From positions 5,642,001 to 5,706,000 of the forward strand of contig NZ_RJVJ01000001.1 of assembly GCF_003751605.1 (NCBI RefSeq): a DNA stretch of 64,000 bases, in the 5' to 3' direction. The stretch's first letter is position 1. Every line of letters starts with the position of its first letter. This document shows, one piece after another, positions 23,732 to 32,524 of this stretch. The notes beneath the pieces are model-generated. The model saw nothing but the letters and a program-made list of their open reading frames with translations. It was not told the DNA's origin and ran no database searches. This DNA comes from Kitasatospora cineracea. GTDB taxonomy: Bacteria; Actinomycetota; Actinomycetes; Streptomycetales; Streptomycetaceae. Position numbers and translations under genes: made by a program.

Positions 23732-25270
23732 ATGAGCAACCTCAGTCGCCGCATCTTCCTCCTCGGCGGGCTCACCACCGCAGGCGCCGTCGCGCTCCCG
23801 CTCGGGGCGTCGGCCCAGCCGTCGGCCACCGCCACCCCCTTCCCCTTCACGCTCGGCGTCGCCTCCGGAGAACCGGACGACAGCAGCGTGGTGCTCTGGA
23901 CCCGGCTGGCCCCCGCCCCGACCAACGCCGACGGCCAGGGCGGCATGCCCGACGCCGACGTCGCCGTCGACTGGCAGGTGTCGGCCCGCGAGGACTTCGC
24001 CACCCTGGTCGCCTCCGGCACGGCCACCGCCCGCTACGCCCAGGCCCACGCGGTGCACGTGCTGGCCGGCGGCCTCGCCCCGGACGCCGAGTACTACTAC
24101 CGCTTCCGCGCCCAGGGCTTCGTCTCCCCGGTGGGCCGCACCCGCACCGCGCCCTCCCCGACCACCGTCGGGCGCGACTTCACGATGGCCTTCGCCTCCT
24201 GCGCCCACTACGAGAGCGGCTACTACACCGCCTACCGCCGGATGGCCGACGACCGCCCCGATGTGATCCTGCACCTGGGCGACTACATCTACGAGGGCGG
24301 CGCCACCACCAACGGCGTGCGCCAACACCTCGGCAGCGAGATCGTCTCGCTGGCCGACTACCGCCGCCGCTACGCCCTCTACCGCACCGACCCGGACCTG
24401 CAGGCCGCACACGCCATCGCGCCCTGGCTGGTCGTCCCGGACGACCACGAGGTGGAGAACAACTACGCGGGCACGGTCCGCGCCGACAACAGCCCCGTCC
24501 TGACGGCCGCCCAGTGGACCGCCCGCCGCACCGCCGCCTACCAGGCGTACTTCGAGAACATGCCGCTGCGCGCCGCCGCCACGCCCAACGGCAACAGCAT
24601 CCAGCTCTACCGCCGGGTCCGCTGGGGCACCCTGGCCACCTTCCACCTGCTCGACACCCGCCAGTTCCGCGACGACCAGGCGTGCGGCGACGGGTCGAAG
24701 GTCTGCGCCGACGCCGACCTGACCAGCCGTTCGATCACCGGCGCCGCCCAGGAGGCGTGGCTGCTCGACGGCCTCGGCCGGCGCCTGGCCACCTGGGACC
24801 TGATCGGCCAGCAGGTGTTCTTCGCCCGCAACGTGAACGCGGCCGGCGCGATGAACATGGACGCCTGGGACGGCTACCGGGCCAGCCGGGCCCGGATCCA
24901 GCAGGGCATCATCGACCGGGCGGTGCGCAACCCGGTGGTGCTGACCGGCGACGTGCACGCCTCCTGGGGCAACGACCTGAAGGCCGACTACGCGAACCCG
25001 TCCTCGGCGACGATCGGCTCCGAACTGGTCTGCACCTCCATCACCAGCGGCGGCAACGGCAGCGCCACCACCACCGTCCCCAACGGCGCGCTCAACCCGC
25101 ACCTGCGCTTCTACTCCGACCGGCGCGGTTACGTCCGCACCCGGATCACGCCGGCGCAGATCACCGCCGACTTCCGCTCGGTGGCGACGGTGACCGAACA
25201 CGGCGCGGCGGCGACCACCGCCCGTACCTTCCACCTCCACGACGGACAGCCGGGGTTGGCCGATGCGTAG
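23732..25270 (+). CDS. phoD: PhoD-family alkaline phosphatase/phosphodiesterase, Tat-exported
   Basis: 512 aa. A twin-arginine signal (SRRIFL at 5-10, followed by a hydrophobic stretch and ASA cleavage site near 28) marks Tat export of a folded metalloenzyme. The PhoD N-terminal domain (FTLGVASGEPDDSSVVLWTRLAP) precedes the metallophosphatase core with HLGDYIYEG, PDDHEVENNY and TGDVHASW, the Ca/Fe ligand motifs. It releases phosphate from phosphodiesters and monoesters outside the cell. Overlaps the next gene by 8 bp. A PHO box was looked for but not recognised. Confidence 0.92.
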   Translation: MSNLSRRIFLLGGLTTAGAVALPLGASAQPSATATPFPFTLGVASGEPDDSSVVLWTRLAPAPTNADGQGGMPDADVAVDWQVSAREDFATLVASGTATARYAQAHAVHVLAGGLAPDAEYYYRFRAQGFVSPVGRTRTAPSPTTVGRDFTMAFASCAHYESGYYTAYRRMADDRPDVILHLGDYIYEGGATTNGVRQHLGSEIVSLADYRRRYALYRTDPDLQAAHAIAPWLVVPDDHEVENNYAGTVRADNSPVLTAAQWTARRTAAYQAYFENMPLRAAATPNGNSIQLYRRVRWGTLATFHLLDTRQFRDDQACGDGSKVCADADLTSRSITGAAQEAWLLDGLGRRLATWDLIGQQVFFARNVNAAGAMNMDAWDGYRASRARIQQGIIDRAVRNPVVLTGDVHASWGNDLKADYANPSSATIGSELVCTSITSGGNGSATTTVPNGALNPHLRFYSDRRGYVRTRITPAQITADFRSVATVTEHGAAATTARTFHLHDGQPGLADA

Positions 25271-26525
25271 ACTTCCCGCCCTCGGCGCGGCCGCCACCGC
25301 CCTCGCCGCCCTGCTCGCCCCGGCCGCCCCCGCCTCGGCGGCCGGCCCCACCTCCTGGACGGCCGCGAACAGCACCGCCACCGGCGACCAGGACACCTCC
25401 GCGATCGCGGCCGACCGCCTCGGCGACACCGCGGTGGTCTGGGAGGACGACCGCGACACCACCGACCCCGGCGACGACGCGCACAGCGACGTGTGGGTGC
25501 GGACGTTCCGCAACGGCACCCCGGTCTACGAGCAGAAGCTCTCCGCGGGCGGCACCGCGGGCACCGCCTGGCGGCACCTGCAGCCCGACGTCGGCCTCGA
25601 CGACCGGGGCAACGCGGTGGTGGTGTGGGCGGAGGACCCGGACGGCAACGGCTACTACAACATCGCCTACCGGGTGCTCTCCCCGACCGGCGCCCTGCTC
25701 GGCTCCGGCCGCGCCAACGCGAACGCCGACGGCCAGCAGACCCACCCGCGCGTCGCCGTCGACCCGGACGGCGCGCCCGGCAGCACCACCGCCGTCGCGT
25801 TCACCGTGGTCTGGGAGGACGTCCAGAGCGGCGCGGCGGCCACCGTGAAGGCCGCCGGGTTCACCGGGACGGCCACCAAGGCGTACGAGGTGACGGTCAA
25901 CGCGACCGGCGGCGCCCACCACAACCCCGACGTCGCCACCTCCGCCTCCGGCGACGCGGTCGTGGTCTGGGACGAGGACACCGACGGCAACGGCTACGAC
26001 CAGATCGGCCTGGTCGAGCTGGCCAAGGCGAACGGGGCCGTCACCCTCACCCGCCGCAGCGCCAACAGCATCAGCGCCGGCCGGCAGCAGCACCCGGCCG
26101 TGGCCGCCGACTTCAACGGCGACTTCGCGGTGGCCTGGGAGTCCGACCACACCGGCACCCGCGGCGTCTGGGCCCGCTCGTTCACCGCGACCGGCACCCC
26201 CGGCCCGGCCGAGGTCGAGGTCTCCGACGGCCCGGGGGCCGGCAGCCCCACCGTCGGCATCGACGACCAGCGGGCGGCCGTGGTCGGCTGGAGCGTCTCC
26301 GGCACCGACCCGGCGGTCCGGGCCCGGGGCCTCAACCCCGACGGCAGCTCCACCGGCCGGCTGCCCGCCCAGTCGGTCAGCCGGAGCACCACCGGCCGCC
26401 AGGAGCAACTCGCCGTCGCCTCCTCCCCGTTCGGCAGCCTGGCGATCTCCTACACCGACGACAGCGACGGCAACGGCTTCGACCAGGTGCTGCTGGGCCT
26501 GGGCGCGAGCAACTCGGACTGGTGA
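25263..26525 (+). CDS. Secreted repeat protein (beta-propeller-like)
   Basis: 420 aa. Sec signal peptide MRRLPALGAAATALAALLAPAAPASA, then six to seven repeats of about 50 residues centred on 'A/D-V-V-V-W-E-D/E-D' strands (TAVVWEDDRD, AVVVWAEDPDGNGYYNIAYRV, TVVWEDVQSG, VVVWDEDTDGNGYDQIGL, AVAWESDHTG). The DxDGNG loops look able to bind calcium. The ATG lies inside the end of phoD, so the two are co-translated. Possibly a surface or phosphatase-associated propeller; function not known. Confidence 0.8.
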   Translation: MRRLPALGAAATALAALLAPAAPASAAGPTSWTAANSTATGDQDTSAIAADRLGDTAVVWEDDRDTTDPGDDAHSDVWVRTFRNGTPVYEQKLSAGGTAGTAWRHLQPDVGLDDRGNAVVVWAEDPDGNGYYNIAYRVLSPTGALLGSGRANANADGQQTHPRVAVDPDGAPGSTTAVAFTVVWEDVQSGAAATVKAAGFTGTATKAYEVTVNATGGAHHNPDVATSASGDAVVVWDEDTDGNGYDQIGLVELAKANGAVTLTRRSANSISAGRQQHPAVAADFNGDFAVAWESDHTGTRGVWARSFTATGTPGPAEVEVSDGPGAGSPTVGIDDQRAAVVGWSVSGTDPAVRARGLNPDGSSTGRLPAQSVSRSTTGRQEQLAVASSPFGSLAISYTDDSDGNGFDQVLLGLGASNSDW

Positions 26526-26529
26526 GCGC

Positions 26530-26569
26530 CGCCTGACGGGCCGCCGGGACCCCGGCGGCCCGTCAGGCG
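26530..26569. terminator. Bidirectional hairpin terminator between convergent genes
   Basis: A 19-bp perfect stem (26530-26548 with 26551-26569), just after the stop of the secreted repeat protein gene and overlapping the stop codon (26563-26565) of the convergent MarR gene. It can serve transcripts from both sides. Confidence 0.85.
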
Positions 26570-27036
26570 TTCCCGTCTCCGTGCGGGGGGCGGTGACGGT
26601 CGTTCAACAGGGCCAGCAGGCGGGTGAGTTCGGCCTGCTCGGCGGGGGCGAGCGGGGCGAGCAGGTCCTGCTGGGCGGCGGAGACCAGGGCGTCCAGGCG
26701 GTGCAGCCGGGTGCGCCCGGCGGGGGTGAGGGTGATGACGTTGCGGCGGCGGTCGACCGGGTCGGGGTCGCGGACCAGGAAGCCGGCGTCGGCGAGCTCG
26801 TTCAGCACGGCGACCATGTCGCTGCGGTAGATGCCGGTGCGGCGGCTGAGCTCGGCCTGGCTGGCGGGTCCGGTCTCGGCCAGCGCGACCAGCACCGCGA
26901 AGTGCCACTTGCGGGCGCCCGCGGCGGCCAGCCGCTCGGCCACCAGCCGGTCGGCGGCCGCGGCGGCCCCGGCCAGCAGCCGGCTGGGGATGGCGCGCAG
27001 CCGCTCGGGCGTGGCGTCCTCGGGGGCGGGGCTCAT
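26563..27036 (-). CDS. MarR-family transcriptional regulator
   Basis: 157 aa winged-helix dimer: KWHFAVLVALAETGPASQAELSRRTGIYRSDMVAVLNELADAGFLVRDPDPVDRRRNVITLTPAG covers the recognition helix and wing (D-x-R-R-R-N). ATG 27036 has GGAGGA 6 bases upstream. It faces the epoxide hydrolase gene across a region carrying four copies of a GTTAGT half-site, so it probably represses both genes and responds to a xenobiotic or lipophilic ligand. Confidence 0.92.
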   Translation of the reverse strand: MSPAPEDATPERLRAIPSRLLAGAAAAADRLVAERLAAAGARKWHFAVLVALAETGPASQAELSRRTGIYRSDMVAVLNELADAGFLVRDPDPVDRRRNVITLTPAGRTRLHRLDALVSAAQQDLLAPLAPAEQAELTRLLALLNDRHRPPHGDGNA

Positions 27037-27057
27037 GGGCGGGTCCTCCACTGTTGC

Positions 27058-27116
27058 GTTAGTGCCACTAACAGTCTACCTTCGTTAGTGCAGCGAACGT
27101 TTATTTTACTAACGAA
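27058..27116. promoter_or_regulatory. MarR operators between divergent genes
   Basis: GTTAGTGCCACTAAC (27058-27072) is a perfect 15-bp palindrome. A second pair, TTCGTTAGT (27081-27089) and ACTAACGAA (27108-27116), forms perfect 9-bp arms. All four half-sites share GTTAGT. The A/T-rich TTTATTTTACTAA at about 27100-27112 is the lowest-GC spot here and may hold the -10 region. Confidence 0.75.
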
Positions 27117-27148
27117 CATGCCGCCCACCGCACCCGAGGGGGAACCCG

Positions 27149-28237
27149 ATGATCGAGCCCTACCGCATCCACGTCCCGCAGGCCGACCTCGACGACCTCG
27201 CCGACCGCCTCGCCCGCACCCGCTGGCCCAACGAGATCGACGACGCCGGCTGGGACTACGGCTTCCCGCTGGCCCGCCTCCGGCAGCTCGCCGACCACTG
27301 GCGCACCCGCTACGACTGGCGCGCCCACGAAGCCCGGATCAACGAACTCCCGCAGTACACCACCGAGATCGACGGCCAGCGGATCCACTTCCTGCACCTG
27401 CGCGCCGAAAACCCCGACGCCCTCCCGCTGATCCTCACCCACGGCTGGCCCGGCTCCTTCCTCGAGTTCCTGGACGTCCTCGAACCGCTGCGCCGCGACT
27501 TCCACCTGGTCGTCCCGTCCATCCCCGGCTTCGGCTTCTCCGGCCCCACCCGCGACCGCGGCTGGGACGTGGCCCGGGTCGCCCGCGCCTGGGCCGAACT
27601 GATGGACCGCCTCGGCTACCGGCACTACGGCGCCCAGGGCGGCGACTTCGGCGCCGGCATCTCCACCGCCCTCGGCGCGCACGCCCCCGACCGGGTGGTC
27701 GGAGTGCACGTCACCTACCAGCCGCTGCCGCCCGACCCGGAGGCCGGCCCGCTGTCCGCCGCCGACGAGGCCCGACTCGACACGGTCCGCGCCCTCCAGG
27801 CCGCCCGGCCCCCGTACCAGGCCCTGCAGGCCACCACCCCGCAGACCCTCGGCTACGCGCTCACCGACTCCCCGGTCGGCCAACTCGCCTGGATCGCCGA
27901 ACGGTTCGCCCACTGGACCGACCCGGCCACCCCCGTCGACGACGAACGGCTGCTCACCGACGTCTCGCTGTACTGGCTCACCGCCACCGCCGCCTCCTCC
28001 GCCCGCCTCACCCGCGAGACCCCGCGCGGCGGCACCCCCTGCCCGGCCCCGCTCGGCGTCGCGGTCTTCGCGCACGACATCACCCTGGCCGTCCGCCCGC
28101 TGGTCGAACGGCGCTACGACGTCCGCCACTGGTCGGAGTTCGACCGCGGCGGCCACTTCGCCGCCATGGAGGTGCCCGACCTGTTCGCCCGCGACGTCCG
28201 GGAGTTCTTCACCGCCCTGGCACCCCCCGCCGCTTGA
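27149..28237 (+). CDS. Epoxide hydrolase (EHN-type alpha/beta hydrolase)
   Basis: 362 aa. The N-terminal EHN domain (about 1-110, YRIHVPQADLDDLADRLARTRWP) leads into an alpha/beta hydrolase with oxyanion motif HGWPGS (98-103), nucleophile Asp166 in GAQGGDFGAG, and catalytic His336 in GGHFAAME. Juvenile-hormone/limonene-type epoxide hydrolases share this layout; it turns epoxides into diols via an alkyl-enzyme ester. ATG 27149 preceded by GAGGGGGAA. Likely repressed by the divergent MarR protein. Confidence 0.92.
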   Translation: MIEPYRIHVPQADLDDLADRLARTRWPNEIDDAGWDYGFPLARLRQLADHWRTRYDWRAHEARINELPQYTTEIDGQRIHFLHLRAENPDALPLILTHGWPGSFLEFLDVLEPLRRDFHLVVPSIPGFGFSGPTRDRGWDVARVARAWAELMDRLGYRHYGAQGGDFGAGISTALGAHAPDRVVGVHVTYQPLPPDPEAGPLSAADEARLDTVRALQAARPPYQALQATTPQTLGYALTDSPVGQLAWIAERFAHWTDPATPVDDERLLTDVSLYWLTATAASSARLTRETPRGGTPCPAPLGVAVFAHDITLAVRPLVERRYDVRHWSEFDRGGHFAAMEVPDLFARDVREFFTALAPPAA

Positions 28238-28275
28238 CCGCAAGTGGGGTGCAGAGGAAAGAAGTTGACGCTACA

Positions 28276-28812
28276 TCAGCTCTTTCGCGGGGCGGACAGT
28301 GCGGCGGTCAGCTGACTCTCGGAGTCGAAGGTGCGGGCTCCGTCGAAGACACCCACCAGATCCGGGTGGCGGCCCAGCACCTGGTGCGCCAGGGCCAGGC
28401 CGTCCGGCTCCACCCGGCGGGTCAGGCCCAGGTGCGGCATCCAACGGCCGGGCAGGTAGAGCGGGTTGGGTTCGGGGGCGTCCGCCAGCAGCCGCCACAC
28501 CTCGCGGTGCAGGTCGACCAGCGCCGGGCCCGGGACCACGCCCCAGGCCAGCACCCGACGGCGGCTGCGCGCACTGAACGACAGCAGGCCGGACAACCGG
28601 ACCTCCAACGGCATTGCTACGCCCAGGAGTTCGCCGATCTCCGCGAGCCGCTCCGGGGCGATCGCCCCGCACGCCGCCAGGGTCAGGTGCGGGCGGTGCG
28701 CCGGGTGCGGGTTGTCCGCGAGCGAGTCCACCCCGCCGTCGGCCAACTGCCGCCACACCGTCCGCACCGCCCGGTCGAACGCCGGATCGCAGGTCAACTC
28801 GATGGTCCGCAT
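28276..28812 (-). CDS. 2H phosphoesterase (2'-5' RNA ligase-like)
   Basis: 178 aa. The two signature H-x-T/S-x motifs are HRPHLTLAA (about residue 42) and WMPHLGLTRR (about 125), the second with Gly in place of Ser/Thr. The family covers 2'-5' RNA ligases, cyclic phosphodiesterases and tRNA-processing enzymes; the HLGL change leaves activity uncertain. Starts MRTIELTCDP. Convergent with the epoxide hydrolase gene. Confidence 0.85.
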   Translation of the reverse strand: MRTIELTCDPAFDRAVRTVWRQLADGGVDSLADNPHPAHRPHLTLAACGAIAPERLAEIGELLGVAMPLEVRLSGLLSFSARSRRRVLAWGVVPGPALVDLHREVWRLLADAPEPNPLYLPGRWMPHLGLTRRVEPDGLALAHQVLGRHPDLVGVFDGARTFDSESQLTAALSAPRKS

Positions 28813-28982
28813 GCCCCCACCGTAGGACCGGCCCCGGCGGCACCCGCGCCCACCCCGTGTGGTGGGCTGTCCGGATGCCCCGCACCGACCGGCACCCGCC
28901 GCACCGCCCGCACCCGCTGCGCCCGCCGCACCACCCGCCGCACCCCCGCCCGGACGGGCCGGAGGCGGACCTCGGACGGGAC

Positions 28983-29429
28983 GTGACGGGGCATCGGGAG
29001 GCCGCGGCGGAGCCCGGGCCGCGGGGCGGCGGGCGCCGCCCGGGGGAGTGGCGGGCCCGGGCCGGCTGGACGGCTGCGGCGGGCGCGGTGCTGGCGTTCG
29101 GCCTGGTCGCCCCCGGGCTGGTGCCGGCCGGCGCGGCCTCGCTGCTCGGCGGGGCGCTGTACACCGCCCTGCTGTACACCCTGCTGTCGGCCGCCGCGCC
29201 CCGCCTCGGCCCGTGGACCGCCGGCGCCGCCGCGCTCGCCGCCGGCTGGGCGGTGGAACTGTTCCAGCTCACCGGCCTGCCCGCCGACCTCGGACGGCAC
29301 AGCCGGCTCGCCCGGCTGGTCCTCGGCACCACCTTCGACCCGGCCGACCTGCTCGGCTACGCCCTCGGCGCGGCCGCCGCGACCGCCCTCCACCTACTGG
29401 CGCGCCGCCCCGCCCGCCGGGGGCGGTGA
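28983..29429 (+). CDS. DUF2809-like membrane protein
   Basis: 148 aa with about four helices: AGAVLAFGLVAPGLVPAG, LLGGALYTALLYTLLSAAAP, WTAGAAALAAGWAVELFQLTG and DLLGYALGAAAATALHLL. The 'AVELFQLTG' and final 'DPADLLGYALGAA' blocks fit the DUF2809/VanZ-like group. GTG 28983 is preferred since the region between the earlier ATG at 28875 and here encodes only Pro/His/Arg-rich sequence of non-coding look. Role unknown. Confidence 0.72.
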   Translation: MTGHREAAAEPGPRGGGRRPGEWRARAGWTAAAGAVLAFGLVAPGLVPAGAASLLGGALYTALLYTLLSAAAPRLGPWTAGAAALAAGWAVELFQLTGLPADLGRHSRLARLVLGTTFDPADLLGYALGAAAATALHLLARRPARRGR

Positions 29430-29623
29430 AAAGGGGAGACGGTGCGTCAGGGAGTCGGAAGGCGGCGGGAAGGGAGCCGGAAGGGGGAGCGGAGGGGGCG
29501 GCGAGCGGACCGGCGGTTCGACGTCCGCATGGTCAAATAGGTACATTTGGGACATTCGGGAGCAGAACTCAGGCTTCGCGCGTCCACGCACAGAAGGCCG
29601 AACCGCCTTCGGAAAGGGTCTCC

Positions 29624-30721
29624 ATGCACCCCGCCCTCAGCCCCGCCGTCCTCGCCGAGCTGCGCCGGCCCCGCCCTTACCCGGCGGTGTCCATCCTGAT
29701 GCCCACGCACCGCCGCGAGCCGGACAACGCACAGGACCCGGTCCGCCTGCGCAACCTGCTGGCCGAGGCGAAGGAGAAGGTCCAGGCCGACCCCCAGGTC
29801 TCCCGCGCCGACCGGATCGACGTCCTGGAACAGCTCGACAAGGCCCTCGCCGAGGTCGACCTGGTGCACGCCGAGGACGGCCTGGCGATCCTCGCCGCAC
29901 CCGGCGAGCACCAGGTCTGGTCACTCGGCCGCACCGCCCCCGCCCGGGTGGTCCTCTCCGACACCTTCCTCACCCGCAACCTGGTCGCCTCGCAGATCGC
30001 CGAACGCCCCTACTGGGTGCTCGCGGTCGCCGCCGACCGGGTGGTCCTGTGGGGCGGCAACCAGGAACGGGTCACCGAGGAGAAGGCCCACGGCCTCCCG
30101 CTGGTGCGGGTCTACGACAACCCCGACCCCGAGCGCCAGGAACGGATCGGCGACACCCCCAGCACCTTCCGCGACGAGGAGACCAAGACCTTCCTGCGGC
30201 AGGCCGACACCGCGGTCGGCAAGGTGCTCGCCGCCGACCCCCGCCCGCTGTACGTGGTCGGCGACGCCCCCGCGCTCGCCCTGCTCGACGCCGCCGGCCA
30301 GATCGCCAGGGCCGCCACCTCGCAGATCCCGCACGGCGGCCTCGCCCAGGGCACCGCCGAGACCGTCCGCCAGGTGGTCGAGCCCGCCCTGCGCGCGCAC
30401 GCCGACCAGGAGATCACCGAGGCCCTCGCCCGCCTCGACAAGGCCCGCGGCCGGCAGGCCTTCGCCGCCGGGCTCGACGAGGTCTGGCAGAACGCCGCCG
30501 AGAGCCGGATCGCCCTGCTGGTGGTCGAGGAGAACTTCCGCACCACCGTCCGCGACGACGGCGACCACCTGGTCCCCGCCGAGGACGGCCAGCCCGGCTC
30601 CCGCGAGGACATCGTCGACGAGGTCATCGAACGCGCCCTCGACACCGGCGCCACCGTCAGCTTCGTCCCCGACGGCACCCTCTCCGACGCCGGCCGGATC
30701 GCCGCCGACCTGCGCTACTGA
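29624..30721 (+). CDS. baeRF-type protein (archaeo-eukaryotic release factor-like)
   Basis: 365 aa. The bacterial relatives of eRF1 (baeRF family 3) share the opening YPAVSILMPTHRREPDNAQDPVRLRNLLAEA, a central FLTRNLVASQIAERPYWVLAVAADRVVLWGG and a C-terminal VFDEVIERALDTGATVSFVPDGTL-like end. These proteins are thought to act at ribosomes or RNA, often under stress, though direct proof is limited. ATG 29624 follows GGAAAGG; a small hairpin (29593-29598 with 29605-29610) precedes the ribosome site. Upstream 29520-29560 is a relatively A/T-rich probable promoter. Confidence 0.85.
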   Translation: MHPALSPAVLAELRRPRPYPAVSILMPTHRREPDNAQDPVRLRNLLAEAKEKVQADPQVSRADRIDVLEQLDKALAEVDLVHAEDGLAILAAPGEHQVWSLGRTAPARVVLSDTFLTRNLVASQIAERPYWVLAVAADRVVLWGGNQERVTEEKAHGLPLVRVYDNPDPERQERIGDTPSTFRDEETKTFLRQADTAVGKVLAADPRPLYVVGDAPALALLDAAGQIARAATSQIPHGGLAQGTAETVRQVVEPALRAHADQEITEALARLDKARGRQAFAAGLDEVWQNAAESRIALLVVEENFRTTVRDDGDHLVPAEDGQPGSREDIVDEVIERALDTGATVSFVPDGTLSDAGRIAADLRY

Positions 30722-30737
30722 CCCACCCGCACGCGCG

Positions 30738-30780
30738 GCGAGGGGCCCGCACCGGACGCGCTCCGGTGCGGGCCCCTCGC
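30738..30780. terminator. Strong hairpin terminator
   Basis: A perfect 19-bp stem (30738-30756 with 30762-30780) and 5-nt loop, 16 bases after the baeRF gene stop. It separates this gene from the convergent VIT transporter gene, whose own 3' flank carries imperfect GGCGCAGCGC repeats (about 30790-30885). Confidence 0.88.
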
Positions 30781-30886
30781 CGTACCCGGCCCCACGCAAC
30801 GCGGTCCGGCGCAGCGCTCATCCCGGCCCGGCGCAGCGTGGCGCAGGGCTCGGCGCGGCTCGGCCCCACGCAGTGCGGCCCGGCGC

Positions 30887-31621
30887 TCAGCCCGTCGAAG
30901 CCCCCAGCAGCACGCCCACCACGTACGTCACGCCCATCGCGATGCCGCCGCCCAGCACGTTGCGCAGCACCGCCCGGCGCGGCTGCGCGCCGCCCAGCCG
31001 GGCGCTCGCCCAGCCCGTCACCACCAGCGCCGCCAGCACCGCCAGCACCGTGACCCACACCCGGACCGAGGCGGGCGGCAGCACGATCGCCAGCAGCGGC
31101 AGCAGCGCACCCACCGTGAACGCCGCGAAGGACGCCCACGCGGCGTGCCACGGATTGGTCAACTCGTCCGGGTCGATGCCCAGTTCGGTCTCCGCGTGGG
31201 CGGCCAGCGCGTCGTGCGCGGTCAGCTGCACCGCCACCCGGTGGGCCAGCTCCGGATCCAGGCCCTTCGCCTCGTACAGGCCCGCCAGCTCGGCCAGCTC
31301 CGCCTCCGGCGTCAGGCGCAGCTCCCGCCGCTCCAGCGCCAGCGCCGCCTGCTCGGCGTCCCGCTGGGTGCTCACCGACACGTACTCGCCCGCCGCCATC
31401 GACAGCGAGCCCGCCAGCAGCCCGGCCAGACCCGCCGTCAGCAGCTCGGTGGACGAGGCCTTCGCGCCCGCCACGCCCACCACCAGGCCCGCCGTGGACA
31501 CCACGCCGTCGTTCGCGCCGAGCACCGCGGCCCGCAGCCAGTTCAACCGCCCGCCCAGCGCGCCGTTGTGCGCCTCGTCGTGGTCCGGCGGCGGGCCAGG
31601 GGTGCTGCGGAAAACGGTCAT
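30887..31621 (-). CDS. VIT1/CCC1-family metal transporter
   Basis: 244 aa. Five predicted membrane helices with the family signature in helix 1, NWLRAAVLGANDGVVSTAGLVVGVAGA, and SLSMAAGEYVSVSTQRD in helix 2. The cytoplasmic loop between helices 2 and 3 (ERRELRLTPEAELAELAGLYEAKGLDPELA...) holds the Glu-rich metal-binding domain of VIT proteins. It likely moves Fe(II) or Mn(II) out of the cytosol. ATG 31621 fits; no regulatory site recognised. Confidence 0.93.
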   Translation of the reverse strand: MTVFRSTPGPPPDHDEAHNGALGGRLNWLRAAVLGANDGVVSTAGLVVGVAGAKASSTELLTAGLAGLLAGSLSMAAGEYVSVSTQRDAEQAALALERRELRLTPEAELAELAGLYEAKGLDPELAHRVAVQLTAHDALAAHAETELGIDPDELTNPWHAAWASFAAFTVGALLPLLAIVLPPASVRVWVTVLAVLAALVVTGWASARLGGAQPRRAVLRNVLGGGIAMGVTYVVGVLLGASTG

Positions 31622-31819
31622 GCCGCCAGTGTGCCCGCCGGGCGCCGTTCCACCCGGCAGCCCCGGCGGGTCCGGGGAAACGCGTTGCCGCAGGTGCTGA
31701 CGGCGCGCCAGGATGCCGCCACGTGCTTCCGAGGGGAACGGGCGGCCGGGGCGGCACGTGTGCCCGTCCGGCCGGGAGTCCTACCGGCGGCGCCACCGCG
31801 CAGCGAGGCTGACCGGGGG

Positions 31820-32398
31820 TCAGAGGGTGGTCTGGTCCGGGTCGCCCTGCGGGCTGCCGGTCCACCAGTTGCCCGGGGCGTCCGGGTCGCGGCTGGTCCA
31901 GTACTCGATGATCGCGGTCACGAACTCCTCGGGGGACAGCGCGCCGTCCCCGTCGCGGTCCAGGTGCGCGAACGCGGTGTCGGCGTCGCTGCGCCGCAGC
32001 TGCGGGAAGTGGCCGTGCTGGAAGGCGAAGAACTCGTCGGCGTCCACCTGCCCGTTGCCGTCCGCGTCCGCCACCGCGAGGAAGGCCCGGCCCAGCGCCC
32101 CGACGGTGGCCTCGGCGGCCGCCGGGTCGTCGGCCAGCGAGGCGGTGGAGGCCAGGAAGTCGGCCCGCCCCATCGCCACCGCGCCGGTCGGCAGGTGCGG
32201 CAGGTGCAGCTCCCGCCAGATCGCCACGTACGCCCCGACGATCCGCTCCTCCTGCGCGGACCCGGCCGGGTGCCCCAGCGAGCGGGCCACCGACTGGCCC
32301 ATCAGGACGTGGTCGCGCTCGGTGAGCCGCCCGTCCCCGTCGGCGTCGAGGTGGTCGAAGCCGTGGCTGAGCTTGGCGATGAGCAGGTCGTCCGACAC
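31820..32398 (-). CDS. EF-hand calcium-binding protein (calerythrin-like)
   Basis: 192 aa. Three canonical EF-hand loops: DADGDGRLTERD (about 18-29), DADGNGQVDADE (about 111-122) and DRDGDGALSPEE (about 145-156); a fourth, degenerate site probably lies between the first two, as in calerythrin and other actinobacterial sarcoplasmic-type proteins. Cytosolic Ca2+ buffer or sensor. GTG 32398 has GGAGG 6-7 bases upstream. Confidence 0.92.
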   Translation of the reverse strand: MSDDLLIAKLSHGFDHLDADGDGRLTERDHVLMGQSVARSLGHPAGSAQEERIVGAYVAIWRELHLPHLPTGAVAMGRADFLASTASLADDPAAAEATVGALGRAFLAVADADGNGQVDADEFFAFQHGHFPQLRRSDADTAFAHLDRDGDGALSPEEFVTAIIEYWTSRDPDAPGNWWTGSPQGDPDQTTL

Positions 32399-32524
32399 AG
32401 TGACCCTCCGGTGGGCGGCAATTGACGGAGCGTCAGCATACCGGGTGCCCCCGCCGCTCCCGCGCCCGGGCCGCGGGCGCCCGAGGGCGCGCCGAGGGCG
32501 TTTCGAGGGCGGGGCGACGGGGCG

